Positions 1-9,216 of a DNA stretch of 64,000 nucleotides are shown here, piece after piece; the stretch's first letter is position 1; every line of letters starts with the position of its first letter. Both the position numbers and the translations under genes were made by a program. Location of the stretch: contig NZ_ALJL01000022.1 of the NCBI RefSeq assembly GCF_000287675.1, positions 124,001 through 188,000 of the forward strand. Direction: 5' to 3'. The notes beneath the pieces were generated by a model, which saw only the letters and a list, made by a program, of their open reading frames with translations, made no database searches and was not told where the DNA came from. The stretch is from Lachnoanaerobaculum sp. ICM7 (GTDB lineage: Bacteria; Bacillota; Clostridia; Lachnospirales; Lachnospiraceae).

Positions 1-993
1 TTGTCATACATATTACTTGATACAAAGCTTGACCCTACAATCTCTGTAGGAGGTATTGTAAAGAAGATAAAGGGAAATATTTATATAGGCAAGGGTGACA
101 CATTTGTTACAGAAGCCTGTGAATATACAAACAGTTTTCTTGAGTTATATCCTACAGTAGGTGTTATATTGAATATTGAAGAGGATCATCTGGACTTCTT
201 TAAGGATTTAGATGAAATTAGGAACTCTTTTAAGAATTTCGCAAAAAATACAAGTCCTGACGGTTGTATAATAATAAATGATAAGATTAAAAACAACAGA
301 GAAATTACACAAGGGTTTGAGGGCAATGTGGTAAGATACGGAACCGAAAACAGTGACTGCTATGCTACAAATATAAGATATGACGCTTTGGGGTATCCGA
401 CATTTGATCTTGTACATAAAGAAGAGACATATGAGAATGTAAAACTTTGTGTAGGAGGAAACCACAATATATACAATGCCTTGGCTGCTATTTGCGTTGC
501 CTTTGAACTTGGAGTAAGTATCGAAGATATAAGAAAAGGACTTTCGGAGTTTAAGGGTGTAGACAGAAGATTTGAGGTTAAGGGAAAACTTGACGGTATC
601 ACAATAGTTGATGACTATGCACATCACCCAAGTGAGATATCGGCTACATTAAATATTGCAAAGAGATATCCTCATGACAGACTTGTAGTTGTATTTCAGC
701 CACATACATATACCAGAACGAAAGCATTTTTTGATGATTTTGCCAATGTATTAAAGAATGTGGACGAGGTTATAATTGCAAAAATTTATCCTGCAAGAGA
801 GACAGACAATCTTGGAATGAGTTCAAATCTTCTCTCAAAAAGAATAAATGAACTTGGTGGAAATTCCACAAGTTTTGAGACTTTTGATGAGATAGAAAAT
901 TATCTGTTGGAGGATTTGAGAAAGGGTGATTTACTGATTACCATGGGTGCCGGAGATATCTTAAGAGTGGGTGAGTTTTTACTCGGAAAATAA
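1..993 (+). CDS. murC: UDP-N-acetylmuramate--L-alanine ligase (MurC), C-terminal part
   Basis: Cytoplasmic ATP-dependent ligase that adds L-alanine to UDP-MurNAc in peptidoglycan precursor synthesis. The window opens inside the gene: about 330 residues are visible of the usual 450-460, and the N-terminal nucleotide-binding P-loop is missing, so the first codon here is not the true start. Visible Mur-ligase features are the EAxEYxxSFLxxxP segment (about residue 38), the central GNHNxxNALAA motif (about 153) and DDYAHHPxE (about 204), which opens the C-terminal domain and is characteristic of MurC. It ends 36 bp before the DnaD-like gene. Confidence 0.95.
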   Translation: MSYILLDTKLDPTISVGGIVKKIKGNIYIGKGDTFVTEACEYTNSFLELYPTVGVILNIEEDHLDFFKDLDEIRNSFKNFAKNTSPDGCIIINDKIKNNREITQGFEGNVVRYGTENSDCYATNIRYDALGYPTFDLVHKEETYENVKLCVGGNHNIYNALAAICVAFELGVSIEDIRKGLSEFKGVDRRFEVKGKLDGITIVDDYAHHPSEISATLNIAKRYPHDRLVVVFQPHTYTRTKAFFDDFANVLKNVDEVIIAKIYPARETDNLGMSSNLLSKRINELGGNSTSFETFDEIENYLLEDLRKGDLLITMGAGDILRVGEFLLGK

Positions 994-1029
994 TTTATAG
1001 AGATATAGTTTTAAGACAAAGGGAGAGCT

Positions 1030-2283
1030 ATGAAGTACGAATTTTTAAAGGCAGATATAACAAGCATTGTAAGTTTGCCGTCAGAATTTATAGATAAATA
1101 TATGCTAAAGGCGAACGGTGATTATATAAAGGTATACCTTTTTATGCTGAGAAATGCTGACAGACTGATAAATCCCGAAATCATAGCCGATGCCCTTGAA
1201 CTTACTATAAAGGATGTTGAAAGAGCTATAGCATACTGGTGCAAGAGCGGAGCATTGATAGAAAAGGCTGAGAATATAGGTAAGCTTGGAAACGGCGATG
1301 ACTTTGAAGAAGTTCTTATTACAAAGGGCATGCCTTCAAAAGAAGAACTTGAGGAAGCAAGACGTATTCTGACGGCGGCAAAAGAAGTATATAAAAGACG
1401 AGAAATGCTTGAAGCAGGTATGGGAGCGGAAGCTTTAAAAGAGAATAATGTTAAATCGGAAAGCCTTGATGAAGCAAAGAATCCAAAAGAAAGCGATAAG
1501 GAAACGCTTGATCCGGACAAAGATACCGATGTAGAGAATAATTCAGAGAGCGAAGTAAAGGTCGAGAACGAGATACCTGAGGTAAAAACAGAGCCGCCAA
1601 AGCTTCCTGACAGAAGTCTGGTGGATTTGACCAAGTTAAAAGGAGATGAAGATTTTCAGGAACTGGTATTCTGTGTGCAGACATATACGGAAAAGATATT
1701 TACACCTACAGATACCGAAAAGCTGGCATATCTTTATGATGTTGTGGGTATGTCAAAGGATTTACTTGAGTACATAGCGGAAGTTTCGGTACAAAAAGGT
1801 AAAAAGAGTATAAATTATATCGAAAGAGTGGCACTTTCATTCCATGAAAAAGGCATTACTACAGTTGAGGAAGCCAAAGAAGACAATGTAAAATATTTCA
1901 ATGAAAATAAAGCAGTGTTAAAGGCCTTTGGAATATATGACAGAGTTTTGGCACCGGTTGAATTGAGATTTGTTAAAAAGTGGTTTGATGAGTATGGATT
2001 CAGCACGGAGATAGTTGTTGAAGCCATCAGCAGAACAGTACTTAACACATCATCACAGAGTTTTTCATATGCCGACGGTATACTTACAAGATGGCATAAT
2101 GAGAATGTACGCACACTTTCAGACATAAAAACTCAGGATGAAAAACATGATGAGAAGGTAAAGGCGGCTCCGAAAACTTCAAATACCGCTTCAGGTTCAA
2201 AGTTCAATAATTTTGAGCAGAGGAATGACAATATTGATTCCGATATGCAGGACAAGTTTTTAAATGAGCTGAACAATTTATAG
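1030..2283 (+). CDS. DnaD-like replication initiation protein
   Basis: Predicted primosome component acting at chromosomal origins or restart sites with the DnaI-like ATPase encoded just downstream. The 417-residue protein has an N-terminal winged-helix-like segment (about 1-85), an acidic, Lys/Glu/Ser-rich linker (about 130-195) and two DnaD/DnaB_2-type helical modules (about 210-285 and 300-375). The second contains the aromatic YxxGIL.RW-like pattern (YADGILTRW) typical of DnaD C-terminal domains. The pairing with a DnaI/DnaC-type gene 20 bp away matches the common clostridial arrangement. It could equally be called DnaB-like; paralogue assignment from motifs alone is uncertain. Confidence 0.85.
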   Translation: MKYEFLKADITSIVSLPSEFIDKYMLKANGDYIKVYLFMLRNADRLINPEIIADALELTIKDVERAIAYWCKSGALIEKAENIGKLGNGDDFEEVLITKGMPSKEELEEARRILTAAKEVYKRREMLEAGMGAEALKENNVKSESLDEAKNPKESDKETLDPDKDTDVENNSESEVKVENEIPEVKTEPPKLPDRSLVDLTKLKGDEDFQELVFCVQTYTEKIFTPTDTEKLAYLYDVVGMSKDLLEYIAEVSVQKGKKSINYIERVALSFHEKGITTVEEAKEDNVKYFNENKAVLKAFGIYDRVLAPVELRFVKKWFDEYGFSTEIVVEAISRTVLNTSSQSFSYADGILTRWHNENVRTLSDIKTQDEKHDEKVKAAPKTSNTASGSKFNNFEQRNDNIDSDMQDKFLNELNNL

Positions 2284-2302
2284 TTTGGCTTAAAGGAGAT
2301 GT

Positions 2303-3325
2303 ATGGCTATAGATAATTCCTCATATAACGCAATAATGAGAGAATATGAAAATATAAGAGCAAATAACAGAGCCGCACAGGTCAGAAGAATTGAAGAGGT
2401 ATATGAAAAGATACCTGAAATGAAGGAATTAAACAATTCCACAGGAAGTGTGGCTGTTTCAAGATATAAAGAAAGCTTGAAATCGGGAATATTGTCAATA
2501 AATGATTTAAAAACAGATATTGACAGTATAAAAAACAAAAAAGAAGAACTTTTGTGCGCTGCCGGCTTTCCGAAGGATTATATGGAAATAACATATGATT
2601 GCAAAGACTGTAAGGATACAGGATATATAGACGGAAAAAAATGTCATTGCATTAAGTTAAAGATAAGGAAACTCCTGTATGCTCAATCAAATCTTGAAAA
2701 TATATTAAGTAAAGAAAATTTTGAAAATTTCTCATTCGATTATTATGATAATAAAACGATACTTCCGGGGCAGAATATGACAAATGCCGCTTATATGGAG
2801 GGTGTAAAAAGATTTTGTGAGAAATTTGCAGACAAATATTTTAAAATAGACGGAAGCAAAAATGCTGTTGATACGGCTTCTGACGAAAATGACAGAAGAA
2901 ATATTATATTCAGCGGTAATACCGGTGTAGGAAAGACATATTTAAGCAATTGTATAGCCAAGGTATTACTTGACAGATATTATTCCGTAATATACCTAAG
3001 TGCAAAAGAACTTTTTGAAGCATTGGTAAAGGTTAAGATGGAAAAAAGTGAGGATCAAAAATATTTGCTTCTCATTGAAGAAGTGTATGAAAGTGATATG
3101 CTGATAATTGACGATCTGGGCACGGAACTTTCCAATCACTTTACAACTACCGAATTTTTCCATATAATAAACCGTAGGGTTAACACCGAAAAATCTACTA
3201 TAATATCGACTAATCTCAGTCTGGATGAAATGAGAGATATATACAGTGAGAGAGTTACTTCAAGAATAAGAAAGAGTTTCATGTATATAAGATTATTTGG
3301 AAATGATATTAGAGCAAAGCTGTAA
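2303..3325 (+). CDS. DnaI/DnaC-type helicase loader ATPase
   Basis: AAA+ ATPase that probably loads the replicative helicase onto DNA. The 340-residue protein has a coiled N-terminal region, a four-cysteine putative zinc site (Cys100, Cys103, Cys114, Cys116), a Walker A motif GNTGVGKT (205-212) and Walker B LIIDDLG (267-273) followed by an IstB/DnaC-type sensor region. The start is supported by AAAGGAGA nine bases upstream. It lies between the DnaD-like gene and prs. DnaI of Bacillus is the closest well-described analogue; the name dnaC is also used in Clostridia. Confidence 0.88.
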   Translation: MAIDNSSYNAIMREYENIRANNRAAQVRRIEEVYEKIPEMKELNNSTGSVAVSRYKESLKSGILSINDLKTDIDSIKNKKEELLCAAGFPKDYMEITYDCKDCKDTGYIDGKKCHCIKLKIRKLLYAQSNLENILSKENFENFSFDYYDNKTILPGQNMTNAAYMEGVKRFCEKFADKYFKIDGSKNAVDTASDENDRRNIIFSGNTGVGKTYLSNCIAKVLLDRYYSVIYLSAKELFEALVKVKMEKSEDQKYLLLIEEVYESDMLIIDDLGTELSNHFTTTEFFHIINRRVNTEKSTIISTNLSLDEMRDIYSERVTSRIRKSFMYIRLFGNDIRAKL

Positions 3326-3335
3326 TGGAGGGAAA

Positions 3336-4511
3336 ATGCTGTACGAAGATAAAAAAATTGATTCTATTCCTGTAGGTCCTTTGGGACTTATACCTCTTAA
3401 AGGAATGGAGGATTTTACAAAAAAAGTAAATAATTACCTTGTAGAGTGGCGTAAAGAGAGAGAAAGTGAGCATAAGGATACACTTTTATTCTCAGAGTAT
3501 GAGAAAGAAGATTATATTATAAAATCAACCATCTCAAGATTCGGCTCAGGTGAGGCTAAGGGAACTATAGAGGAATCTGTAAGAGGTGATGATTTATATT
3601 TGCTTGTGGATGTATGCAATTATTCCATGACTTATTCACTGTCAGGAAAAATAAATCATATGTCACCGGATGATCATTTCCAGGATCTTAAAAGAATTAT
3701 TGCGGCAATAGCCGGAAAGGCAAGAAGAATAACTGTTATAATGCCTTTCTTATATGAGAGTCGTCAGCATAAAAAGACCGGAAGAGAGTCTTTGGACTGC
3801 GCATTGGCATTACAGGAACTCACCAATATGGGTGTTGACAACATCATTACATTTGATGCTCATGATCCAAGAGTACAAAATGCGATTCCTTTAAAGGGAT
3901 TTGAAACTGTGCAGCCGATTTATCAGTATACAAAGGGACTTCTAAGACATTTCCCGGATTTACAGGTTGATTCGGATCATATGATGATTATTTCTCCTGA
4001 TGAAGGCGGAATGAGAAGGGCAATATATTTTGCAAATATGCTGAAGCTTGATGTAGGTATGTTCTACAAAAGAAGAGATTATACAAAGGTGGTTGACGGC
4101 AGAAATCCGATTATCGCACATGAGTTTTTGGGCTCCGATGTCGAAGGTAAAGATCTTGTAATCATTGACGATATGATATCTTCAGGTGAGAGTGTTCAGG
4201 AAGTCGCTAAGGAACTTAAAAAGAGAAAGGCCAAAAGAGTCTTTGTCTGTGCAACTTTCGGACTGTTCACAAACGGCTTTGCAAAATTTGATAAATATTA
4301 TGAGAACGGTATTATCGACGGTATATTTACAACAAACTTAGTGTACCAGTCACCTAATCTCTTAAGCAAACCTTATTATTACAATGTTGAGATGAGTAAG
4401 TATGTTGCTCTTATTATTGACAATTTGAACCATGATTCTACTATAAGCGGTCTATTGACACCTACAAACAGAATCAACAATTTACTTGAGAAGGTAAAAA
4501 ATAACAAATAG
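3336..4511 (+). CDS. prs: Ribose-phosphate pyrophosphokinase (long form)
   Basis: Makes PRPP from ribose 5-phosphate and ATP for nucleotide, His and Trp synthesis. I take the ATG at 3336, preceded by GGAGGG just after the dnaI stop; an in-frame ATG at 3297 lies inside dnaI without a ribosome site. The 391-residue product is about 70 residues longer than the usual 310-320. The extra residues are at the N-terminus and as an insertion. Key motifs are the FDAHDPR segment (about 173-179), SPDEGGMRRA (220-229) and the PRPP loop VIIDDMISSGES (275-286). Long forms of this kind are familiar from Lachnospiraceae-type genomes. Confidence 0.92.
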   Translation: MLYEDKKIDSIPVGPLGLIPLKGMEDFTKKVNNYLVEWRKERESEHKDTLLFSEYEKEDYIIKSTISRFGSGEAKGTIEESVRGDDLYLLVDVCNYSMTYSLSGKINHMSPDDHFQDLKRIIAAIAGKARRITVIMPFLYESRQHKKTGRESLDCALALQELTNMGVDNIITFDAHDPRVQNAIPLKGFETVQPIYQYTKGLLRHFPDLQVDSDHMMIISPDEGGMRRAIYFANMLKLDVGMFYKRRDYTKVVDGRNPIIAHEFLGSDVEGKDLVIIDDMISSGESVQEVAKELKKRKAKRVFVCATFGLFTNGFAKFDKYYENGIIDGIFTTNLVYQSPNLLSKPYYYNVEMSKYVALIIDNLNHDSTISGLLTPTNRINNLLEKVKNNK

Positions 4512-4528
4512 GATATAAGGTTTGGGTT

Positions 4529-5242
4529 ATGAGAGTAGTTATATGTGATGATAATCCAATAGAACGAAAGAATTTGTTAGAAATCACTACACATATATCA
4601 AAGTCGGAGGGCCTTGATACGGAATTTGAGGTGTTTGAGAGCGCCAAGCAGATGTTATTTGAAGTGGAAGATAAACTTGAGCTTATTGATGTAATGTTTC
4701 TGGATATAAATATGCCGGGAATTGACGGAATGGAGGCGGCATCAAAACTTCGTTCAAACGGATATATCGGAGAGATAGTATTCACCACAGTTTCAAAGAA
4801 TCATATGTTGGGAGCTTTTGATGTCAGAGCCTTCAACTATATTGTGAAAGGTGAGACTGACGGTGCAAAGACGGTAAAGATAATAAAGGATGTTTTTAAA
4901 ACGGCATCAGAAAAATCAAAAGAGTATATGCTCTTTACCGGCATCGGTGAATATAGGAATATCGCGATAAATGATATAAAATATTTTGAAGTTAGAGGAA
5001 AAATAATAACCGTGTACTACGGCAGTAAAAGTTTTGAGTTTATTTCAACAATAGGAAAACTTGAAAACCTGCTGTTTACAAAGGGTTTTATAAGAGTGCA
5101 TAGATCATTTTTAGTTTCATTGCAACATATAAAGAATTTCACTTATGAGGAAATCACATTGATAGACAATACTGAAATTCCGGTGGGAAGAAAGTACTAC
5201 AGTGGACTTAAGGAAGCGATGAAAGAAAATGCAATAGGGTGA
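4529..5242 (+). CDS. LytTR-family response regulator
   Basis: Two-domain transcription regulator. The receiver domain (about 1-120) has acidic residues D7/D8 and the phospho-acceptor D59 in MFLDINMPGIDG, and the C-terminal LytTR DNA-binding domain (about 135-235) ends with the typical RVHRSFLVSLQHI and IPVGRKYY segments. No histidine kinase is encoded nearby, so its partner must be elsewhere. It is followed after only four bases by the surface-protein gene at 5247, which makes that gene a likely co-transcribed partner or target. AgrA/ComE/VirR-type regulators are the nearest functional analogues; the signal is unknown. Confidence 0.9.
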   Translation: MRVVICDDNPIERKNLLEITTHISKSEGLDTEFEVFESAKQMLFEVEDKLELIDVMFLDINMPGIDGMEAASKLRSNGYIGEIVFTTVSKNHMLGAFDVRAFNYIVKGETDGAKTVKIIKDVFKTASEKSKEYMLFTGIGEYRNIAINDIKYFEVRGKIITVYYGSKSFEFISTIGKLENLLFTKGFIRVHRSFLVSLQHIKNFTYEEITLIDNTEIPVGRKYYSGLKEAMKENAIG

Positions 5243-5246
5243 TTAA

Positions 5247-6278
5247 ATGAAGAAAAAATATAAAGCAATGTGTGCTATGTCATTGGCACTGACGACCGCC
5301 TTTATATCGGTAAACGGTGTAGGTGTTCTAAGAGGCAATGCGACAACTGTCGGAGCTACATATGTAGATATGACAGGTATTCAAAATGACAGAGGTTTAC
5401 ATAGCTCAAACGCAGGGTATGTTGAAACCTCAGCCGGAATAGATGAAAGCAACTATGGAGAGTGGATAATTGAAAGAGAGCCTACATATGAGCAGGACGG
5501 GCTAAGAAAAAGAGAATATGTCGCTTCGGACGGTACATTTTATGTACAGTATGAGACTATTCCAAGGCTGATTGTACCGCCCGTGCCCTCAGATCCGATA
5601 CCGGAGCCTACAAGGCCTTCAGATTCGGGAGAGGGAACAAGGCCTTCAATACCTGAAAAAAATATTGCCACAAAATCCGATGCAAATAAATCTTTTGGAC
5701 ATTCATCGGGAAAAAAGAAAAAAATTGAAAATTCGGAAAGTTCAAAAAAAGGTGCAAAAGACTCTCAGAGCGGCAATGACAATTCGGACTCCAAGAACTC
5801 GGCAAATAATGTAGAACCAACCGAAAGCTCTGCGCAAAAGGCTGAAAATGCAAAGCGGCCGGGAAATAAATCAGGTCATAAACATAAAAGAAATGATAAT
5901 GACAGTGTGAGTGAATCTGAAGCTGACAAAAATGTTAAGTTTGAAGTAAATACCGACAGTACAATTACGGATAATGCGAATGAAAACAATACGTTCACAA
6001 GCCTTCCTGATATTACGGAAACTTCGACAGAGATAAGTAACAAGAATGAAGTTATTAATGAAACTGTTGAAGCTTCAACAAATGCGGATGAAAGTATAGA
6101 GGAAAACAGTTCACCTGATAAAAGCTTTAACGGATATGACGGAGCTACACTTTTAGCCGCAGGTGCATATGCATGGTGGATTGCAATTGTATTATTACCG
6201 ATGATAAATGCGGTTAAATGGATAAATAAAAAGAGAAGAGAAAAATCGAGGGGCAATGTTAATAAGAAATATAATTGA
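5247..6278 (+). CDS. Secreted, membrane-anchored low-complexity surface protein, function unknown
   Basis: I do not recognise a characterised family. The 343-residue product has an N-terminal signal peptide (basic MKKKYK, then a hydrophobic stretch to about residue 32). A short folded module (about 70-110) follows with the pattern GxWxxxxxPTYxxxGxRxRxY...IP, resembling small W/PT repeats of clostridial surface proteins but without their cysteines. Next comes a Pro-rich hinge, a long Ser/Asn/Lys/Glu-rich linker (about 130-290), one hydrophobic membrane segment (about 298-322) and a basic tail. No LPxTG motif is visible. Position directly after the LytTR regulator suggests a shared operon. Confidence 0.7.
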   Translation: MKKKYKAMCAMSLALTTAFISVNGVGVLRGNATTVGATYVDMTGIQNDRGLHSSNAGYVETSAGIDESNYGEWIIEREPTYEQDGLRKREYVASDGTFYVQYETIPRLIVPPVPSDPIPEPTRPSDSGEGTRPSIPEKNIATKSDANKSFGHSSGKKKKIENSESSKKGAKDSQSGNDNSDSKNSANNVEPTESSAQKAENAKRPGNKSGHKHKRNDNDSVSESEADKNVKFEVNTDSTITDNANENNTFTSLPDITETSTEISNKNEVINETVEASTNADESIEENSSPDKSFNGYDGATLLAAGAYAWWIAIVLLPMINAVKWINKKRREKSRGNVNKKYN

Positions 6279-6411
6279 GATTGCATTAATTATTATATTA
6301 TTCATTGTAGGCATCGTGGTATATTTGTATTTAAAAAGAAGGATAAATGATGCCGAATCTGATTTGGTAATCAGAAAGAAAAAAGAAATAAAAGAAGATA
6401 CAGAGGATTAA
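6256..6411 (+). CDS. Small single-span membrane protein (51 aa)
   Basis: A 51-codon reading frame starts at ATG 6256 behind GAGGGG and overlaps the end of the preceding surface-protein gene by 23 bases in another frame. The product has a strongly hydrophobic Ile/Leu/Val segment (about residues 5-26) followed by a basic, charged tail (KKKEIKEDTED), as in small bitopic membrane proteins. It ends seven bases before proS. Overlap, spacing and a plausible ribosome site favour a real gene, possibly working with the surface protein. It belongs to no family I can name. Confidence 0.55.
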   Translation: MLIRNIIEIALIIILFIVGIVVYLYLKRRINDAESDLVIRKKKEIKEDTED

Positions 6412-6417
6412 ATAAAA

Positions 6418-7857
6418 ATGGTTAAAGAAAAAAAGCTTGTAGAAGAAATTACTTCCATGGAGAAAGACTTTGCACAATGGTATACAGATATTGTGCTTAA
6501 GGCGGAGCTTGTTGATTATACAAGTGTGAAGGGTTGCCTTGTAATAAGACCTGCCGGTTATGCTATATGGGAAAATATGAAAAATGAGATAGACAGAAGA
6601 TTTAAAGAGACAGGCATTCAAAACTGTTATCTGCCTATGTTCATACCTGAGAGCCTTTTACAAAAAGAGGCGGACCATGTTGAAGGCTTTGCACCTGAGG
6701 TTGCATGGGTAACTCATGGTGGAATGGAGGAGCTTGAGGAGAGACTCTGTGTCAGACCTACATCGGAAACATTATTCTGTGACTACTACTCAAAGGTTGT
6801 AAAGAGTTATAGAGATCTTCCGCAGCTTTTAAATCAGTGGTGTTCTGTAGTAAGATGGGAAAAGACAACCAGACCTTTCCTTCGTTCAAGAGAGTTTTTA
6901 TGGCAGGAGGGACATACGGTTCATGCCACAGCCAAGGAAGCTCATGACAGAACCGTACAGATGCTTGAAGTATATGCGGATTTCTTTGAAAAGGACTTGG
7001 CTATACCTGTTATAAGAGGTATAAAGACTGATAAGGAAAAGTTTGCCGGAGCTGAGGCAACCTATACCATAGAGGCACTTATGCATGACGGTAAAGCTTT
7101 ACAGTCAGGTACCAGCCACTACTTCGGAGACGGATTTGCAAAGGCTTTTGATGTAACATTTACAGATAAGGACAATCAAATCAAGCCTGTTTTTGAGACC
7201 TCATTCGGTATGACTACAAGAATAATTGGTGCTGTTATAATGGTACATGGTGATGACTCAGGTCTTAAGTTACCACCTCATATAGCACCTGTTCAAGTAA
7301 ATATCATACCTGTAGCCGCACATAAAGAAGGTGTACTTGAGGCGGCTAATGCGCTTAAAGACAGACTCTATGCTGCAGGTGTAAGAGTAAAGCTTGATGA
7401 CAGCGAGAAGAGTCCGGGATTTAAGTTTGCCGAGTCTGAGATGAGAGGTATACCTCTTAGAATTGAAATTGGACCGAAGGATATTGAAAATAATCAATGC
7501 GTATTTGTCAGAAGAGATACAGGTGAAAAGATCTTCGTATCACTTGAAAATGTTGAAAGTGAAGCTAAGGAATGCCTTGAAAAGATTCAGACAAATATGT
7601 ATAAAACAGCCCTTGCGCATAGAGAAGCTCATACTTATGAGGCAAGAACTATGGAAGAGTTCAAGGATATTGCAGATAACAAGCCGGGATTTATCAAGGC
7701 TATGTGGTGCGGTGACAGAGCTTGTGAGGACAAGATAAAGGAAGAGGCAGGAGCCACATCAAGATGTATGCCTGAGGCACAGGAGCAGCTTAGCGATGTA
7801 TGCGTTTGTTGCGGCAAGAAGGCTACAAAGATGGTTTACTGGGGAAAAGCATATTAA
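6418..7857 (+). CDS. proS: Proline--tRNA ligase, archaeal/eukaryotic-like type
   Basis: Class II aminoacyl-tRNA synthetase charging tRNA-Pro. At 479 residues it is the short form without the inserted editing domain of the E. coli type. It carries class II motifs (motif 2 around [12 protein letters not shown] and [20 protein letters not shown]; motif 3 near [10 protein letters not shown]) and the C-terminal cysteine-bearing domain with four metal-type cysteines (WCGDRACE ... VCVCCGKK), ending in the KAY-type terminus of this class. It follows the 51-codon gene by six bases and ends at a strong terminator. Confidence 0.96.
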   Translation: MVKEKKLVEEITSMEKDFAQWYTDIVLKAELVDYTSVKGCLVIRPAGYAIWENMKNEIDRRFKETGIQNCYLPMFIPESLLQKEADHVEGFAPEVAWVTHGGMEELEERLCVRPTSETLFCDYYSKVVKSYRDLPQLLNQWCSVVRWEKTTRPFLRSREFLWQEGHTVHATAKEAHDRTVQMLEVYADFFEKDLAIPVIRGIKTDKEKFAGAEATYTIEALMHDGKALQSGTSHYFGDGFAKAFDVTFTDKDNQIKPVFETSFGMTTRIIGAVIMVHGDDSGLKLPPHIAPVQVNIIPVAAHKEGVLEAANALKDRLYAAGVRVKLDDSEKSPGFKFAESEMRGIPLRIEIGPKDIENNQCVFVRRDTGEKIFVSLENVESEAKECLEKIQTNMYKTALAHREAHTYEARTMEEFKDIADNKPGFIKAMWCGDRACEDKIKEEAGATSRCMPEAQEQLSDVCVCCGKKATKMVYWGKAY

Positions 7858-7869
7858 AATAATAAAGAG

Positions 7870-7894
7870 ACCGCAGTCATAAGGCTGCGGTTTT
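7870..7894 (+). terminator. Rho-independent terminator after proS
   Basis: Six-base GC stem CCGCAG/CTGCGG (7871-7876 with 7885-7890), extended by an A-T pair, with an eight-base loop and followed by TTTTAA. It lies 13 bases after the proS stop codon. Confidence 0.85.
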
Positions 7895-7961
7895 AATATT
7901 AAGTTTTTAAGCATTCATATACTTATGTCCCCCGGTATCAGCTTTTGTTAAGGAGATAAGA

Positions 7962-9167
7962 ATGAGAATAGATTTGCCAAAGAATGTTGAAAATATTATA
8001 GAAAAGTTGGAAGAGAACGGCTTTGAAGGATTTGCGGTAGGAGGTTGTGTAAGAGATTCCCTGCTGCACAGGAAGCCTAAGGACTGGGATATCACTACAA
8101 ACGCTCTTCCGGAAGAAATGAAGAGGATATTTAAAAAGACCTTTGATACGGGTATTGCACACGGAACTATTACAGTGCTTATAGACGGAGAAGGCTATGA
8201 GCTGACTACATACAGAATAGACGGAAACTACTCGGACGGAAGACATCCTGACAGTGTTTCATTCAGTAAAAGCCTTTCTGAAGATCTTTGCAGAAGGGAT
8301 TTTACAATTAATGCAATGGCTTATTCGCATAAAAAGGGTATAGTGGATCTTTATAAAGGTCAGGAGGATTTAAGCAGCGGTATTATTAGAGCTGTAGGAG
8401 ATCCAAATAAGAGATTTGATGAGGATGCTCTGAGAATGCTTAGGGCAATCCGGTTTTCTGCACAACTTGGGTTTGAAATAGAAAAAGACACATTTGTTGC
8501 AATAAAAGACAAGGCTTCATTATTATCAAATGTCAGTAAGGAGAGAATATTTGTAGAGCTGAATAAGACACTTTCAGGAAATTTTGCAGAAAATGTAAAG
8601 TATATATACAGCAGCGGACTTTATAAATATATCGGTAAAGAGTTTGCAAAGCTTGATGAAAGCTTTTATCAGTTTTACAAAAGAGACCTGGGTGATGAAA
8701 AACATATGTACTGGACTGTATTTTTGCAAAATGTAGAAAATATAAATTCGGTAAAGAAAATACTCTCAGAATTGAAGTCTGATAATGCAACAAAAATAAA
8801 TACATGTCTGCTTATAGAGGAACTTAAATTACCTTTACCGAAGAAGGATTCGGATATAAGACTGTCATTGCACAGACTCGGTACAAAACTCTTTGAGGAC
8901 TATATAAAGATTTGCAAGTCGGACAGAAAAAATGCGAATATTTTGGAAGAGATAAATGATATTGAAAAGAGATATGAGAAGATTAAAGAAGAAAATCATG
9001 CTTTTGATATCTCCATGCTTGATATTACCGGGAAAGATCTGATGGAACTTGGAATACCGAAAGGACCTAAAATCGGTGAGATTCTGGAAGAGTTATTAAA
9101 AAGAGTAATTGAAAATCCCAAACTGAATAATAAAGAACTGCTTCTTGATATAGCAAAAAATGAGTAA
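7962..9167 (+). CDS. cca: CCA tRNA nucleotidyltransferase
   Basis: Adds or repairs the 3' CCA of tRNAs, consistent with the tRNA-Leu in this window lacking an encoded CCA. The 401-residue class II enzyme shows the nucleotidyltransferase signature GGCVRD (about 22-27) and the metal-binding DxD in KDWDITT (about 36-42). These are followed by RRDFTINAMAY and the DEDALRMLRAIRF segment of the neck domain. Start chosen at ATG 7962 behind AAGGAGA. It ends in a converging terminator shared with the minus-strand gene. The enzyme could be a poly(A) polymerase relative, but the single copy and motifs favour CCA addition. Confidence 0.92.
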   Translation: MRIDLPKNVENIIEKLEENGFEGFAVGGCVRDSLLHRKPKDWDITTNALPEEMKRIFKKTFDTGIAHGTITVLIDGEGYELTTYRIDGNYSDGRHPDSVSFSKSLSEDLCRRDFTINAMAYSHKKGIVDLYKGQEDLSSGIIRAVGDPNKRFDEDALRMLRAIRFSAQLGFEIEKDTFVAIKDKASLLSNVSKERIFVELNKTLSGNFAENVKYIYSSGLYKYIGKEFAKLDESFYQFYKRDLGDEKHMYWTVFLQNVENINSVKKILSELKSDNATKINTCLLIEELKLPLPKKDSDIRLSLHRLGTKLFEDYIKICKSDRKNANILEEINDIEKRYEKIKEENHAFDISMLDITGKDLMELGIPKGPKIGEILEELLKRVIENPKLNNKELLLDIAKNE

Positions 9168-9170
9168 TAA

Positions 9171-9211
9171 AAAGCTACGGGTCGGTACGGTAAGTACAAA
9201 CCTGTAGCTTT
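9171..9211. terminator. Bidirectional terminator between convergent genes
   Basis: Twelve-base inverted repeat, AAAGCTACGGGT (9171-9182) with ACCTGTAGCTTT (9200-9211), containing one G-T pair. It sits between the cca stop and the stop of the minus-strand gene, with A/T tracts on both sides, so it can serve both strands. Confidence 0.75.
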
Positions 9212-9216
9212 CAGCT

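Noticed and set aside
5247-6278. LPxTG-anchored (sortase) surface protein
   Set aside because: No LPxTG-like motif precedes the hydrophobic segment; anchoring appears to be by a transmembrane helix.
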